In this document: piece after piece, positions 53,235 to 64,000 of the stretch
Layout: each line of letters starts with the position of its first letter
How positions within the stretch are numbered: the first letter of the stretch is position 1
NCBI GenBank assembly: GCA_037783415.1
Contig: JAZGTN010000009.1
Coordinates: 12,152,001 to 12,216,000, forward strand
Origin: Leptasterias polaris
Taxonomy: Eukaryota; Echinodermata; Asteroidea; Forcipulatida; Asteriidae
Length of the DNA stretch: 64,000 nucleotides
Direction of reading: 5' to 3'
The notes under the pieces: model-generated
Told to the model about the DNA's origin: nothing
The model's database searches: none
What the model saw: only the letters and a program-made list of their open reading frames with translations
Program-made: the position numbers and the translations under genes

Positions 53235-53480
53235 TTCGACCATGCATGAATCGTTTCTCAGATTTCTCAGGGTTGGTGTTTGTTCATGATTGCTGCAGCC
53301 AGAGATGCCTAAGGTGCCCGCTTTTACCTTGCTAAACGTGGATGGATTTGACGTTCTGTTAAAATACCCCCTCCCAATTTATTATTATTAATTATTTTTT
53401 TTGGGGGGGGCTTTATTCTGAGCAAGTTGACACTGTATTCAGCTGAAACTTTCACAGGGGACTTTTATTGTATCTTCCTT
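53235..53480 (+). repeat. Dispersed repeat shared with 30235-30500
   Basis: CATGCATGAATCGTTTCTCA, ATTGCTGCAGCCAGAGATGC and TTCAGCTGAAACTTTCACAG. It lies upstream of the TRIM-type gene, so it could overlap that gene's promoter. Confidence 0.6.
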
Positions 53481-53996
53481 TATAAATTTGCCTAAATAAA
53501 TGCTCTGCAGAAATGAAATGTATTTATCAGATTAAATCTCATCATTTTTGTGTACTAAAGATATTGAACTGAAAAACACAAGACCATGAAACATGTACGA
53601 TCGTGAGTTTACTGGCACGACCCTAAATTCACTGGTCTCATGGCCTGCTCTCCAGATTAAGTTTTGTACCCTGCAGAGCGGGCTGGTGGCAATTGCTACT
53701 GTTGCCTCTTTAAATTTAATGGAATAGTCTCGTAATTTTTAGAGTGTCAACCATTTATAATCTCTGATCAGGTAATTTTTTTTACATTACTTAAATTCTT
53801 AGGTTTTTTTGGTTTTTTTTGGGGGGGGGACTTTTCTTGAATCTTTTGTTACCAAATGTTTAAATCAGGACCCTAGTTTCTCCATAAACAGCACTACAGT
53901 AAGAAATGGGAATGTACTTTGTAAAAGTCTTTTAAGTTGTTACTCTTTGGTTCACAAATTAATTTGCCACATTTTATTTTCCTGAATATTATTTAG

Positions 53997-54071
53997 GGAT
54001 CAACAGTGTGGGGAGCCGGTCTTCACTGCGTGGTGATGACCACGTTGGTGTTGGTGGCCGGCCGCTGTTAG
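53997..54071 (+). CDS. SEL1L3: Candidate terminal exon of SEL1L3-like gene (membrane tail)
   Basis: Acceptor ATTATTTAG, then 24 codons to TAG in phase 0: GSTVWGAGLHCVVMTTLVLV then AGRC. The WGAxLH start followed by a hydrophobic stretch resembles the C-terminal membrane segment I recall for vertebrate SEL1L3. The connecting exon(s) from exon 21 were not found, and a second frame is also open here, so this is a candidate only. Confidence 0.4.
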   Translation, partial: GSTVWGAGLHCVVMTTLVLVAGRC

Positions 54072-56548
54072 GGACCGAGCCGAAGGCGAGGTCCATTTTC
54101 AGCATCCTTTCACCAGCCAATTTTGTAATATCGAAGAGAAATAGGCACGCCCGTTAATAACAAAAGCCTTATTATTGGGAACGCTGACAGAAAAGAGTAT
54201 TTTTTTGTGGATCGACTGATAACAATTTAGGTAGGGGTTAGATTTTTGTATCCTTTGTTCCTCAGACCAAAATAAAATAGGAAGGTTTATGTTTTTTTGG
54301 TTTTTTTTAACTAATCGTTTTCATAATTTTGTCTTTGTTTATATTTTTTAATGTGCGAAATTTGCAGTAAATTGCGAACAAAGAACTGGAATTCGTTCAT
54401 AAATAAATTTTTAGCCTTGAAAATTGAGATTAATTTGTGAAATGTTGAGCATGTTTTTCACAATTTGGGGGAGAAATTGGTAGTAAATGGAAAATGTGTT
54501 GTTTTAAAGGATGTGTAAAACATTTGTATGATTGAAAATATAATTTTTCCCAGATTTGCACATAAGTTACATGGTATAAAGATGGTCATGGTGGAAAACT
54601 TCCCTTGAAATAGATTTGCTTAAAATGCTGTAATTTTTAGGCAATTAGTAAAACTGGTGAGATAATTTGTTGTTTGAAAACAGTGAGAACATGTTATGGG
54701 GTTTTTCTCTGTTTTGTCATGACTCCAAAGACCGATTTAGCTTAAACTTTCACAGGTTTGTTATTTCATATTGGGTCACATCAAGTGTAAGGATACTGGT
54801 CTTTGACAATTACATGTACCAATTGTACATGTACATTGTATTTAAAAACCTGCTTCGATAGCAATTGAGGGACTAAACTTATCATTTTTACCTGTAAGTT
54901 TGAAAGGTAGACAACAAGGAAAAATATATAAACTCTTATCAATCATTATGCACAGCCACTTATAAATGTAGAAGTTTAACCATTAGCCCAGGTTGGACTC
55001 CTCCATTGCATACAAGGTCAGTGCAGTGCAACAGACACTGATGTCCTACATGGGTCATGTAACACAGCATGAAAGGCCCGGTAGGCCCAGCATGAAAGGT
55101 TTTACATGCAAAGCCAAATAGTTAATTTTTTAGAAATCCTTAGAGAACAATAAAAACACTCACCTGTTTTGGTTGTACATTTTGTTGGGGGTTACTACAG
55201 AATCCACAGTGTGAAAATTAAATACACGGGTGCTATTTGAATCAAAGGTTGGTTGTGACCAGTGTGAGTTTTTCCCAGCTGCCTTAAAATGTACCAGACC
55301 TGACTCTGTACCTTCATGCATGCAATCTGAACGTACAGTGAGCTTGCATACCTAGCTGTTTCTCAGCTTGGGGAAAACCCAACAAACAGAAATAGACAGC
55401 TGGTATTATAATTGGCTTTTCCAGCACTTTGCCTTTGGTTGTTTCTGTTTTTTCTACTTCTTATTTGAGTTCTATCCTTAATCACAGAGACTTTGTGGCG
55501 AATTTTCTGGACGGCACTTTTGCCACCAAACAACCTCAGATATTGTTCAACTTTGATGACCGTTTGTTATCATATGCATATGTTTGTATACACCAACTGA
55601 GGATACTGGTCTTGTAAAAATTTTGGCTCAATTGTTTATAATTGCAAGGTCATTGAAGTTGCAAGAAAATAATGAAAGAAAAAAACACCCTAATTATGCC
55701 AAAATTATGAAGACTTTCTCAGATTTCTCTACCATTGTCTACTCTACTTCAAAGGGGATCGTGAAGGAACACCTATGGGTACATGATGTTATTATTTGTT
55801 GGATATTTGGTCATGACGCTAGATTACCAAAAAAAATCCAAAAAGAACATCAAATTGATAATTAATATCAACATATGTATAAATGTGTTTTGGCAAGATT
55901 ACATTATAGAAGTGTACAATTGTACAGCAGGACGGAAGTACAAAAGAACCCGGTACAAAACGTGCCGGGTCATTAGGTCATGAGCTCTTTTGTGCACATA
56001 TTATTCAGTACCTTATGGAGACCAAGAACAAAACCATAGAGGGAAAAATAAAAGGTCTCAATAGAGTAATTCTATAAAGACCAGAGTGCTCCACCAGAAA
56101 ATGTGTGTACAAAGTCTTTAAGAAACTGTTCAGTACAGAGACAAAGGAAAGAACAAAAGATGTCTCCATAGGGATGCATTTTTTTTAATGTGTGCTTTCC
56201 AAATAGTCTTCTTTTTTTAAAGAAAGCCATGATGTAATAAAATGCTTGAACATTTGTTTTTAACACATATTCAACATTGGTAATTGTCTTAAATATCCAA
56301 ACTTGATGTGACCAAACATACACATGAAATAACAAACCTGTGAAAGTTTAAGCTAAATCAGTCTTCTTATAAAATAATTCACGTCGTACTTACAAAATTC
56401 CTGCAGTAAACGATTTAATACTCCTTCTGTAATGTGTTAGGCTTCTATCTTACATAGGCTTCATATCACAATAAAAGCTAAATCCATAAGAGGACGTCTA
56501 AAATATAAAGTGATCTCCTGTGCTGATTTTAATCCTACAATGCAATAC
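54072..56548. other. No gene; decayed T1-like elements
   Basis: Fragments of T1-type TTAA elements are recognisable at about 54655-54850 and 55585-55855, and a similar end lies at about 56275-56360 (AATAACAAACCTGTGAAA, GATACTGGTCTTTGACAATT). The block CCCAGGTTGGACTCCTCCAT (about 54990) is shared with 26580. Confidence 0.5.
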
Positions 56549-57575
56549 TACTAATAATAATAATAATAATTTATTGATTTTATATTGCGCTCTCTCCAGG
56601 ACCAGCCTGTTCGAGGGCGCATAACAGTAAGAAAATTACATACATGTAGTAAACAGTTTAAGAAAAGTACACCAGTAATTATAAGCAAAATAGATAACAA
56701 AGCCTTACAGGCAAAAAAAAAGGTGCATGAACACCGTAAAACAATAAAAGCTGTAAAAACAATACAACTTTGGTACAAGAAAGCATTTAAAAAGTTTACA
56801 AACAAATATAAACCATAAAAACCGACAGATACAAAACTCACTGCACATTACCGAAGGCTTTCTTAAAAAGGAAAGTTTTAAGTTGAGATTTAAGAAGACT
56901 TTGTGAATGCAGTTTACGAATGTGTGAAGGCAAGTTGTTCCATAGATTAGGTGCTGCTGAATAAAATGCTCTATTTCCTAAAGTAGCCAGCATTTTGCCC
57001 TTTGGATATTCTAAAAAGACTTCACCTGTTGATCTGAGGTTGTGACACCTTTGACTTCTGACAGTAATTATTTCATTTAAATAAGAAGGAGCAAGGTCAT
57101 GTAAACATTTAAAAACCATTAGTAAAATCTTGAATTCAACCCTAAACTTAACAGGAAGCCAGTGTAAGCTGGTAAGAATGGGAGTTATGTGACTCCAACG
57201 GTGAGAATTCGAAACCAGCCGAGCTGCAGCATTTTGAATCCTTTGTAGCTTTGACAACTGACAACTAGGCAATCCATAAAGTAACCCATTGCAATAATGC
57301 AGGCGGCTAGTAACAAAAGCATGAATTAAAATAGTAAGTGATCTAGATGACAAATACTTGCTAATACGTTTAATGTTGTAGAGATGATAATAAGCTGCAG
57401 AACAAACTTTAGTAACATGGGTAGACATAGACATTGTAGAATCAAACCATGTGCCTAGATTCTTAACATAATTTACAGGCACAATATTAGCATCACCAAC
57501 AACAATACCGGGAATGTTAATCTTAGACAGCTGTTGTTTTGTCCCGAGACAAATAAATTGTGTTTTAGTGTCAGC
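56549..57575 (-). mobile_element. CR1/L2-like LINE, 5'-truncated, minus strand
   Basis: The coding part (next entry) is followed on the minus strand by a 3' UTR ending GAGCGCAATATAAAATC and an ATT-repeat tail (56549-56575), the standard 3' end for CR1/L2 elements. A second 3' tail with the same GAGCGCAATATAAA text is at about 61050-61115. Confidence 0.8.
56838..57575 (-). pseudogene. CR1/L2-like LINE reverse transcriptase C-terminal fragment
   Basis: Open from about 57575 to TGA/TAA near 56838: TKTQFICLGTKQQLSKINIP, VKNLGTWFDSTMSMSTHV, HAFVTSRLHYCNGLLYGLP, LQRIQNAAARLVSNSHR and TPILTSLHWLPVKFRVEFK. This is the classic post-catalytic region of CR1/L2-type LINE ORF2. The catalytic domain and endonuclease are missing, and a stop lies directly upstream. 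The 3' end (KTFLFKKAFGNVQ) is intact. Confidence 0.88.
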
Positions 57576-57699
57576 ATACTACAGCATATTGAATACAAAA
57601 TGGTATTAACGTAGGAATACAGTCACTCGTGTGAAGGACAAAAGGTCAACACAACACGAGGCTGGCTACATACACACACACACACAATTACAATATACA

Positions 57700-58707
57700 A
57701 AAACGAGGTGTTCGGCATGATATTAAAATGTTGGTCGTAATAGTATTACTAATACATCCCAGCTGTCGTATTCGTAATTTTTTAAAAGCCACCACTTGTC
57801 AAGTAATGGACAAAATATATGACAAGTACTTGTACACCAAGTAAATTGCGACGTTTTTTGTAAACGATGATATTTACATAAATCTTACAATTTTCATCGC
57901 CGTGTCTGAGAGACATACTCAGCGGGCCTAGAGCGCCTTCGGCAGGCATGGTCACGTCGATCAACGTGCCGTCGGTCTCGATGTTTGATGAGAAGCGAAT
58001 CAATTCCGATCTTTTTCAGATTGAGTTTAAGTCGGTTATTAAACGTCATACATATTACTAAATCAGGTGGACATCTCAGTGAGAACTCGTCTTTTGTTCG
58101 TTGTTTACCATCAAACCATCAGACGGGCAAAAAGGAAATCACTTAAGTTTAACTTCGCACGAGTTAATGATAAACTCATCGTGCCAAACACCATGTTTTG
58201 TTCGATCGACGTTTGACATGTCCAGCTGCACACATACACAATACATGGCTGGACTACACACAGGCCTCGTGGACTTATGACACTGTCATCAATGGAGCGG
58301 AACAGCCAGCCACACACAGCGCTGTGTACATAGTTAACATGCTGGTTAATACATATGTGGGCTTTACCGTCCGATTTTGAAGAAAATATTCAAAGGCAAA
58401 CTTTGACCTTCCGGTACGACCAGAAGGAGAGGTCATACGATTTTGGCGTTAACTTTTCAAATGTAGCCCCAGTCTTGATCTATCAGATGCTCAATTATGA
58501 ATATCATAGTTGTAAAATTCAAAGACATACAGCGTATAGCAAATGGTCACTTTTTAAACTTAAAAACCTTGTAATTTGACACCCGATGACGTCATCATGA
58601 CGTAACTGAAACGGTTTCATCTCCTAATGGTTATCTAACTACATGTAAAGTTTGAAGTGTGCTTTTGTTAGCGGACAATCGACGGCCAGAAGAAGAAGAA
58701 GTAAAAA
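57700..58707 (-). mobile_element. Helentron-like element H3 (minus)
   Basis: Begins (minus) directly after the CTAG of H4 with TTTTTACTTCTTC and the block TTGTCCGCTAACAAAAGC, and ends at CCGAACACCTCGTTTTTG near 57706. The final hairpin/CTAG is degraded. The interior (GACGCCGTC-type GC-rich part near 57930) is shared with 61800-62340. Confidence 0.5.
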
Positions 58708-60111
58708 CTAGACATAATTTTTTGTAGGAAACAAAAAAGAGGTGTTCGGTGTGACCTCGTGTTTCAAAGAAATGTTATAAACATGTCTGTGTATTAAATA
58801 TTGATATACTTCTATAGAGTCTTTAGAATGGTGGTTCTAAAGATTTGACCAAACTTTTTGGATGTAACACATCCCAGCTTGAGTACATGCAAAGTTTCCA
58901 TTTGATCACCAAAGTTGTTCTGTACATATAGATCTTGTAAAACACTAGCTTGGTGGTGACATAACATGAAAATTGATGACGTCGTGAAAACGTCACTCAA
59001 CATTATATCCTTGTAGGACCTTCCAAGTCTAATGCAAAATGAAATTTGACTATAGCTTGATTAAACTGAAGATATTTTTATTTTATTTCAGCCACATCCA
59101 ACAGCGCAAGCGCCAATAACAGGATGGATAAAAACATTAAATTACATAAAATAGCACAATAAAATTATTTAAACAAACAAAACAAGACAGAGATTAAAAT
59201 GGTGAACAGTTCTTACATCAAAAAAATTAATAAAAAGTATGTAAAATATAAATAAAATATGTAACAATTGGTCAAAATTTCAAAAAAATTTAAAACAAAA
59301 ATTGATGACGTCATCAAGTCGTCACTCTAGCTTTAAGTAGTCAATATCACTGTCTATCAACATGCCAAGTTTCAACTCAGTCAAACTTGTGGTTTTGTAG
59401 ATACACAGCTTCAAAAAGTAAACCTTTAAGGCGATACCACGTGACACACGATGACGTCATCAATCTAAAACTTCACACATATGTTGTCTGCATGAAGGTC
59501 ATTATGTATACCAATTTCGAAACGGTTATCATAAACTTCGCCACAGACATCTAGTAAAAGTGTATTTTTAATTGTTTTCAACCTGCCGCTAGAGGGCGCT
59601 CTTGACTTTTATGACGTCACTTGTCTTATTTTGTTAAACCAGACTCTTGCTCGACTATAACACCGTTAAAAAAAACTTCAAAAAGTGTGCCACTTTTAAA
59701 TTACAAGGCACTTCCTGTTCCTTCCTGTTTCGACCGGAAGTAGAGGTCAAGTCATGTCACGCACACAATAAAAAATGAAGACCCATATTACCTCTATATA
59801 ATCCCGCAAAAAGTAACCGACGGTCTCTTCATCTTGATTTGATATGGATTTTCAAAGATTAAATTTTTTTATTTTAAAAACCTTGTAACTTGACACCTAA
59901 TGACGTCATCATGACGTAAATGAAACTGTTTCGTCTCCTAATGGTTATCTAACTATGATAGAAATTTCAAGTTTATATGAGCTTGGGAAGTGTGCTTTTG
60001 TTAGCGGACAAGCGGCGAAGAGAAGAAGAATCTGAAGAAGTTTTAAAAAAAATTAAAAAAACGAACAATAACAAGAGGTGTTCGGAGCTACGCTCCGCTC
60101 CGAACACCTAA
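58708..60111 (-). mobile_element. Helentron-like element H4 (minus)
   Basis: On minus: starts TTAGGTGTTCGGAGCGGAGC with a palindrome (60075-60109), carries CTTGTCCGCTAACAAAAGC, and ends CCGAACACCTC, a hairpin TTTTTTGTTTCCTACAAAAAA, TTATGT and CTAG (58708-58711) before TT. The interior matches H1 (for example the TTCATCTTGATTTGATATGG region). Confidence 0.62.
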
Positions 60112-61049
60112 CTAGGCTTAACGTGTTTGTGACAACAAACACTAGGTGTTCGGGTATCACTGCTGTTTTAATGCGTAAGCTATATCATTGAATCGCTGAA
60201 AACAATGCTGATAGCTTTTGAAATTTCAGAGAAAGTAAAGTATAAATAGTTTACACAAGAAATAAAGGGCTGCTCAAAATTTTATAAATTTTATAAATAA
60301 CAACCTTTTGTTTAGGCAAATTTGAAAACCTATGACATCATTATGAAGTTAGAATGTTTTTAGCGAGACATAGGCATTTAAATATGTGCCTGGTAGAAAA
60401 CAAAGATTAACTTAGAAAGTAAGTTTATTTATTTTTCGATGGTTATCGTTTTTTTATTGATAAAAAACCACACTATACATGTTCACATTATTAGGTTACA
60501 ATTCAGAAAAGTTTTTAACAGGGTTTCAAATCCAGTGAGGTGGATACTCGGTTCAGGAAACATTGATTGTTCAATACAAAAACACTGATGATGATGTCGC
60601 TAAAATAAGTCAAGCAAGTTCTGAGCTGGCAGTTGTATTATTTAAAAAGCTTAATTTGCTTGATTTTTGGATATTGATTTTCCTACAGAACAGTTTGTTA
60701 ATTTTTAGACTATTGAAAAAGGCACTTGTTTTAAATCATAATGCAAAACGAAGGCAAATCATGAAGACGGCAAATCTAAGCCTCTCTTGAACTTTGACTT
60801 ATAACATAATGATTTATAAGTTCTATTTCTACCTGTATGGTGCATCATACAGGAAATGAGGAATGCAACACAACAACACGTGGAAAATCTGTCACTGGAT
60901 CCAAGACCATGCCGGTGGATGTGCTGTATTCTGAAGAAGAAAAAAACAATATTACAAAATAAACAAAGTATGACTCTAAGAAAATTAAGTCAAGCTGAAA
61001 CTGTTAAAATAAACAAAAATCAAGACTTAAAACGTTTCATAATTATATA

Positions 61050-61115
61050 ATAATACTACTAATTTATTGAATTTATATTGCGCTCTCTCAATGACCAGCC
61101 TGTTCAAGGGGGTGG
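61050..61115 (-). mobile_element. CR1/L2-like LINE 3' tail fragment
   Basis: Reverse complement of the GAGCGCAATATAAATTCAAT tail also seen at 56570. Only the terminal part is present, followed on plus by an 18-bp G run. Confidence 0.6.
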
Positions 61116-61245
61116 GGGGGGGGGGGGGGGGTCAAAACAGTAACAAAAATCAAACTTAGGAAATTGCACAAGAAAAAGTTAGTGGAAAAAGAAGGTGCAC
61201 ATATTGTTTTAGAAGTGAACAACTTATAAACAAAACCTACTTTAC

Positions 61246-61621
61246 TTAAAGGCACTGAACACGTTTGGTAATTGTCAAAGACCAGTATTCTCACTTGGTG
61301 TATCCCAACATATGCATAAAATAACAAGCCTGTGAAAATTTGGACTCAATTGGTCATCGAAGTTGCAAGAAAATGATGAAAGAAAAAATACCCTTGTTGT
61401 ACAAATTAGTGTGCTTTCAGATAGGAATAAAAGGCTTCTGGCCAGAAGTCTTTTATTATTTTAGTGAGAAATTACCTCTTTCTCAAAAACTACGTTACTT
61501 CAGAGGGAGTCGTTTCTCACAATGTTTTATACTATCAACAGCTCTCCGTTGCTCGTTACCAAGTAAGTTTTTATGCTAATATATATTTTGAGTAATTACC
61601 AAACGTGTACGATGCCTTTAA
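61246..61621. mobile_element. TTAA-flanked miniature element T1, inverted copy of 4423-4798
   Basis: TTAAAGGCACTGAACACGTT at the left and AAACGTGTACGATGCCTTTAA at the right. It is the same length (376 bp) and nearly the same sequence as the copy 57 kb away, in opposite orientation, suggesting recent activity. Confidence 0.85.
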
Positions 61622-63129
61622 CACAAACGTCATCAAAGTTGCCGACAAACATTCATCAGTCGGACCATTTTCTGACTTTAGTGACACAGCCAACAATCAT
61701 ACCAATCCCCCATCACACTAAACGTTCTTTAGTTTTAAAAACATCACCAACGCCACCACTTGATGATAAAAGATAAACTTTATAACATAACTTTGATTTT
61801 CACACAAAGCTTACCGTTTTGGCACCGATATAGCATCGATAAACACTGCCGTGGACGCCGTCCGAAACACCCATTCATGAGCTGATGTCAAGTCTCTGCT
61901 TCTCGGTGTTTGATAAACACATAACCAATGTTCGTCTTTTTCTGCTTGCATTTTCTCAAACAATTACAAGTCATACGAATCACTGAAGCAGGTGGTCATC
62001 TCAGTGAAACTTCGTCTTCAATTCCATATTGATCATTAAGCCATGAGAAGGGCGAATAGGGGAACAATTAGACGCTGAATATAAGCGGTATTTAGATCTA
62101 TAATCTTAATAGTACGCCATTGATAAGATTGAACTACGTTGTAAGTACGATGATCTGTGGCGTGTCAAAATATGAAACAACTAGACTACAAGCGTGTTTG
62201 ATGGACTTTGAACCTTGCGGTTGATTCAATGCAGCAGCCGCGGTCACCGTTGATCGCGTATTGTGTATGTTCTCAGTGCAGTTTATTTTCCCGCGGTTTG
62301 ACAGCGGGTCAATGTATACCTGATTTCTACCATAAATGAATTTCAAAAAGGTAACATCTCTGTGGAAAAGTTTGAGAAGGCTTAAGGACCTACAATCTGA
62401 TATAAAAATTGTCCGTAGTGTATGTGTAAAAAGTAGGCCCCCCTATGAATATTTCTTAAAGTATGAAATTTTCAACTTCCAGTTTGAATAGGAAGTCGAT
62501 GACAATCGGCATAAGACTCTGTGTATAATGCTACATTTTTCAAAACCTCTCCGATGATGTATAGATTGTTATAATAGCTTATGTACTTCTTGGGTTATGG
62601 ATTGTTGAAGTATTAAACTTTGATTTACTGTATTTCAACACCTGATGGCATCATCATGACGTCACAACTACATAATGGAGGTCCTCACATGGTGTAAATT
62701 TGAAGTTGATCTGATAAACAGAAGGCAATATTTTTGCCGGGAAAGTGTTTTTGTGAAGAATTACACCAGGCAAACTTTGACCTTTCGTTACGACCTGAAG
62801 TAAAGGTCGTGTGAATTTGGCGTTAACTTTTCAGATGTTGCCCGTGTCTTGATCTATCATATGCCCAAATATGAATACTGTAGCTTTAATATTCAGAGAC
62901 ATACAGGCGTTGGCATATGGTCACTTTTTGAACTTAAATTACTTGTAACTTGACACCCGATGACGTAATAGTGACGTCACAACTTTCTCGGCATCTGGCA
63001 GTTATGTTCAAACTTCACATAAAGTTTCAAGTTGATCAAAGGTTCGCAAGTATGCGTTTGCTTGCGGACAAAGCTCGGGGAGAAGAATAAGCAAAACAAA
63101 GAATTAGAAGAAAAAAAACCAGAAAAAAA

Positions 63130-63311
63130 ACAAGGAGTTGTTCGGGCGTAAGGCCCGAACACCTAAAAAAAAAAAAAAAACAATAAGAAGAGGTGTTCGG
63201 AGCTAAGCTCCGCTCCGAACACCTAAAAAGTAAGAAAGAAAAAAGAAAAAAAAAAAAAAAAAAAACCAACAAAAACAAGAGGTGTTCTGGGCGGAGTGCC
63301 CGAACACCTAA
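63130..63311 (-). repeat. Cluster of three AGGTGTTCGG palindromes
   Basis: Hairpins at about 63137-63164 (GTTGTTCGGGCGTAAGGCCC core), 63191-63225 (TTCGGAGCTAAGCTCCGCTC core) and 63281-63309 (TTCTGGGCGGAGTGCCCGAA core), separated by A-rich spacers. The stems share AGGTGTTCGG/CCGAACACCT, while the loops differ. Confidence 0.85.
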
Positions 63312-63408
63312 TAATTAAAATATACTGATTCAAATGACAACATTTCTGGATTAACATGATGATTTGAATTCAAAGCAATACTCACAGAGAGCTCTAGGAC
63401 ACTATCCC

Positions 63409-63965
63409 TTAAAGAGGAAGGGAAGCCACCGATTTTGTTTTGTACTAATTTTTTCTTAGAGTCCACATGTGAGTGGGGAAAACATTACAAGTCTCTAACC
63501 TAACTTTAAAATGGTGTAAATTGCCATTTTATTCAATACCGTTCCAGTGCAAAAATATTTCAACATCCAAAACATTTGATGGCTTCATCCTGAAAAAATG
63601 GACCTCAACATTTTTGTACGGGGTTGTTTTGGTTAATTCCTGACTGTCGAAAAGTTCCTCCTTGGAATGAAAAAGATTCGTTAGTTGGTGAATTACAATG
63701 ATGTAATGTTTACAATTTCTCTCACAAAAAGTATGTTATGAACCAAAGTACCCTGTACAAAAATGAAGTAACCCATTTTTCTCACAATGATGTCATTAGA
63801 TGTTGACAAATTTTGCACTTGGCGGGTATCGAATGCAATGGCAATTCACACCATTTTAATGTGAGGTTAGAATTTTGTAATTTCTCCCTCGCTCACATAT
63901 GGACTCTTTCTATTGGAAAATGAGCACATCTTAAAATTGAATCGGTCACTTCCCTTCCTCTTTAA
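63409..63965. mobile_element. TTAA-flanked element with AGAGGAAGGGAAG termini
   Basis: TTAAAGAGGAAGGGAAG at the left and CTTCCCTTCCTCTTTAA at the right are perfect inverted termini within TTAA. The interior (ACAAGTCTCTAACCTAACTT; AAAATGAGCACATCTTAAAA) is a distant relative of T2. Confidence 0.8.
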
Positions 63966-64000
63966 TATATAATATAATACAAAATTTTCGAAGTTTTAAA

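Larger units (their letters stand above)
60112..63311 (-). mobile_element. Helentron-like element H5 (minus), composite
   Basis: The 5' part at 63130-63311 holds three different AGGTGTTCGG palindromes, and TTGTCCGCAAGCAAACGC follows at about 63055. The 3' end (CCGAACACCTAGTGTTTG, hairpin, CTAG at 60112-60115) joins H4 directly. The middle (60180-61790) is interrupted by a LINE 3' tail, a G-run (61114-61131) and a complete T1 element. Confidence 0.5.

Noticed and set aside
53999..54158. Longer open frame in a second phase overlapping the candidate terminal exon
   Set aside because: It would need a different incoming phase and encodes a polar tail without family resemblance; the phase 0 frame better fits a membrane tail, though neither is proven.
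61340..61579. Conserved 79-residue protein also present at 4465-4671
   Set aside because: Conservation is explained by two near-identical T1 miniature elements; the frame crosses non-coding element DNA.

Overview
This window is eukaryotic: AT-rich, intron-containing and crowded with transposable elements. The best fit is an invertebrate deuterostome, most likely an echinoderm. That placement is an inference from the mix of L1/Tx1-like and CR1/L2-like LINE fragments, abundant TTAA-flanked miniature elements, tRNA-headed SINEs, Helentron-like repeats, a TRIM-NHL gene and a SEL1L3-type gene. No single feature proves it. There is no sign of prokaryotic gene organisation.

The centre of the window (about 25.7-47.7 kb, possibly to 54.1 kb) is one large plus-strand gene, a SEL1L3 homologue. 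I traced 21 coding exons by splice consensus, phase continuity and protein similarity. They encode a signal peptide, a novel-looking N-terminal ectodomain, a laminin-G/concanavalin-like fold and a run of Sel1 (TPR-like) repeats. A candidate terminal exon at 53997 encodes a hydrophobic tail. Its exons 13 and 14 are both 144 nt, both phase 0-0 and clearly homologous, and each joins correctly to the same neighbours. They look like a mutually exclusive exon pair. One intron has a GC donor, and one 5' splice site is duplicated inside its own intron.

An intronless TRIM-type gene (RING, two B-boxes, coiled coil, NHL-like propeller) lies antisense at 51281-53155. If the terminal SEL1L3 exon is right, this gene is nested in the last intron. 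A THAP-domain pseudogene interrupted by a SINE lies just beside it.

The left flank (1-25 kb) and right flank (54-64 kb) contain no convincing host gene. They hold a 5'-truncated L1-like LINE with target-site duplication (510-1875), three TTAA-flanked miniature elements joined end to end (4423-5515), TA-flanked elements with internal palindromes, and Helentron-like elements arrayed head to tail (12.6-16.3 kb on plus; 57.7-63.3 kb on minus). They also hold a ~450 bp-arm inverted repeat (18171-19175) and a CR1/L2-like LINE 3' end on minus (56549-57575). The introns of the SEL1L3-like gene carry several minisatellites, one of which (72 bp unit) occurs in two introns 5 kb apart, and hAT-like, TIR-bounded and SINE insertions.
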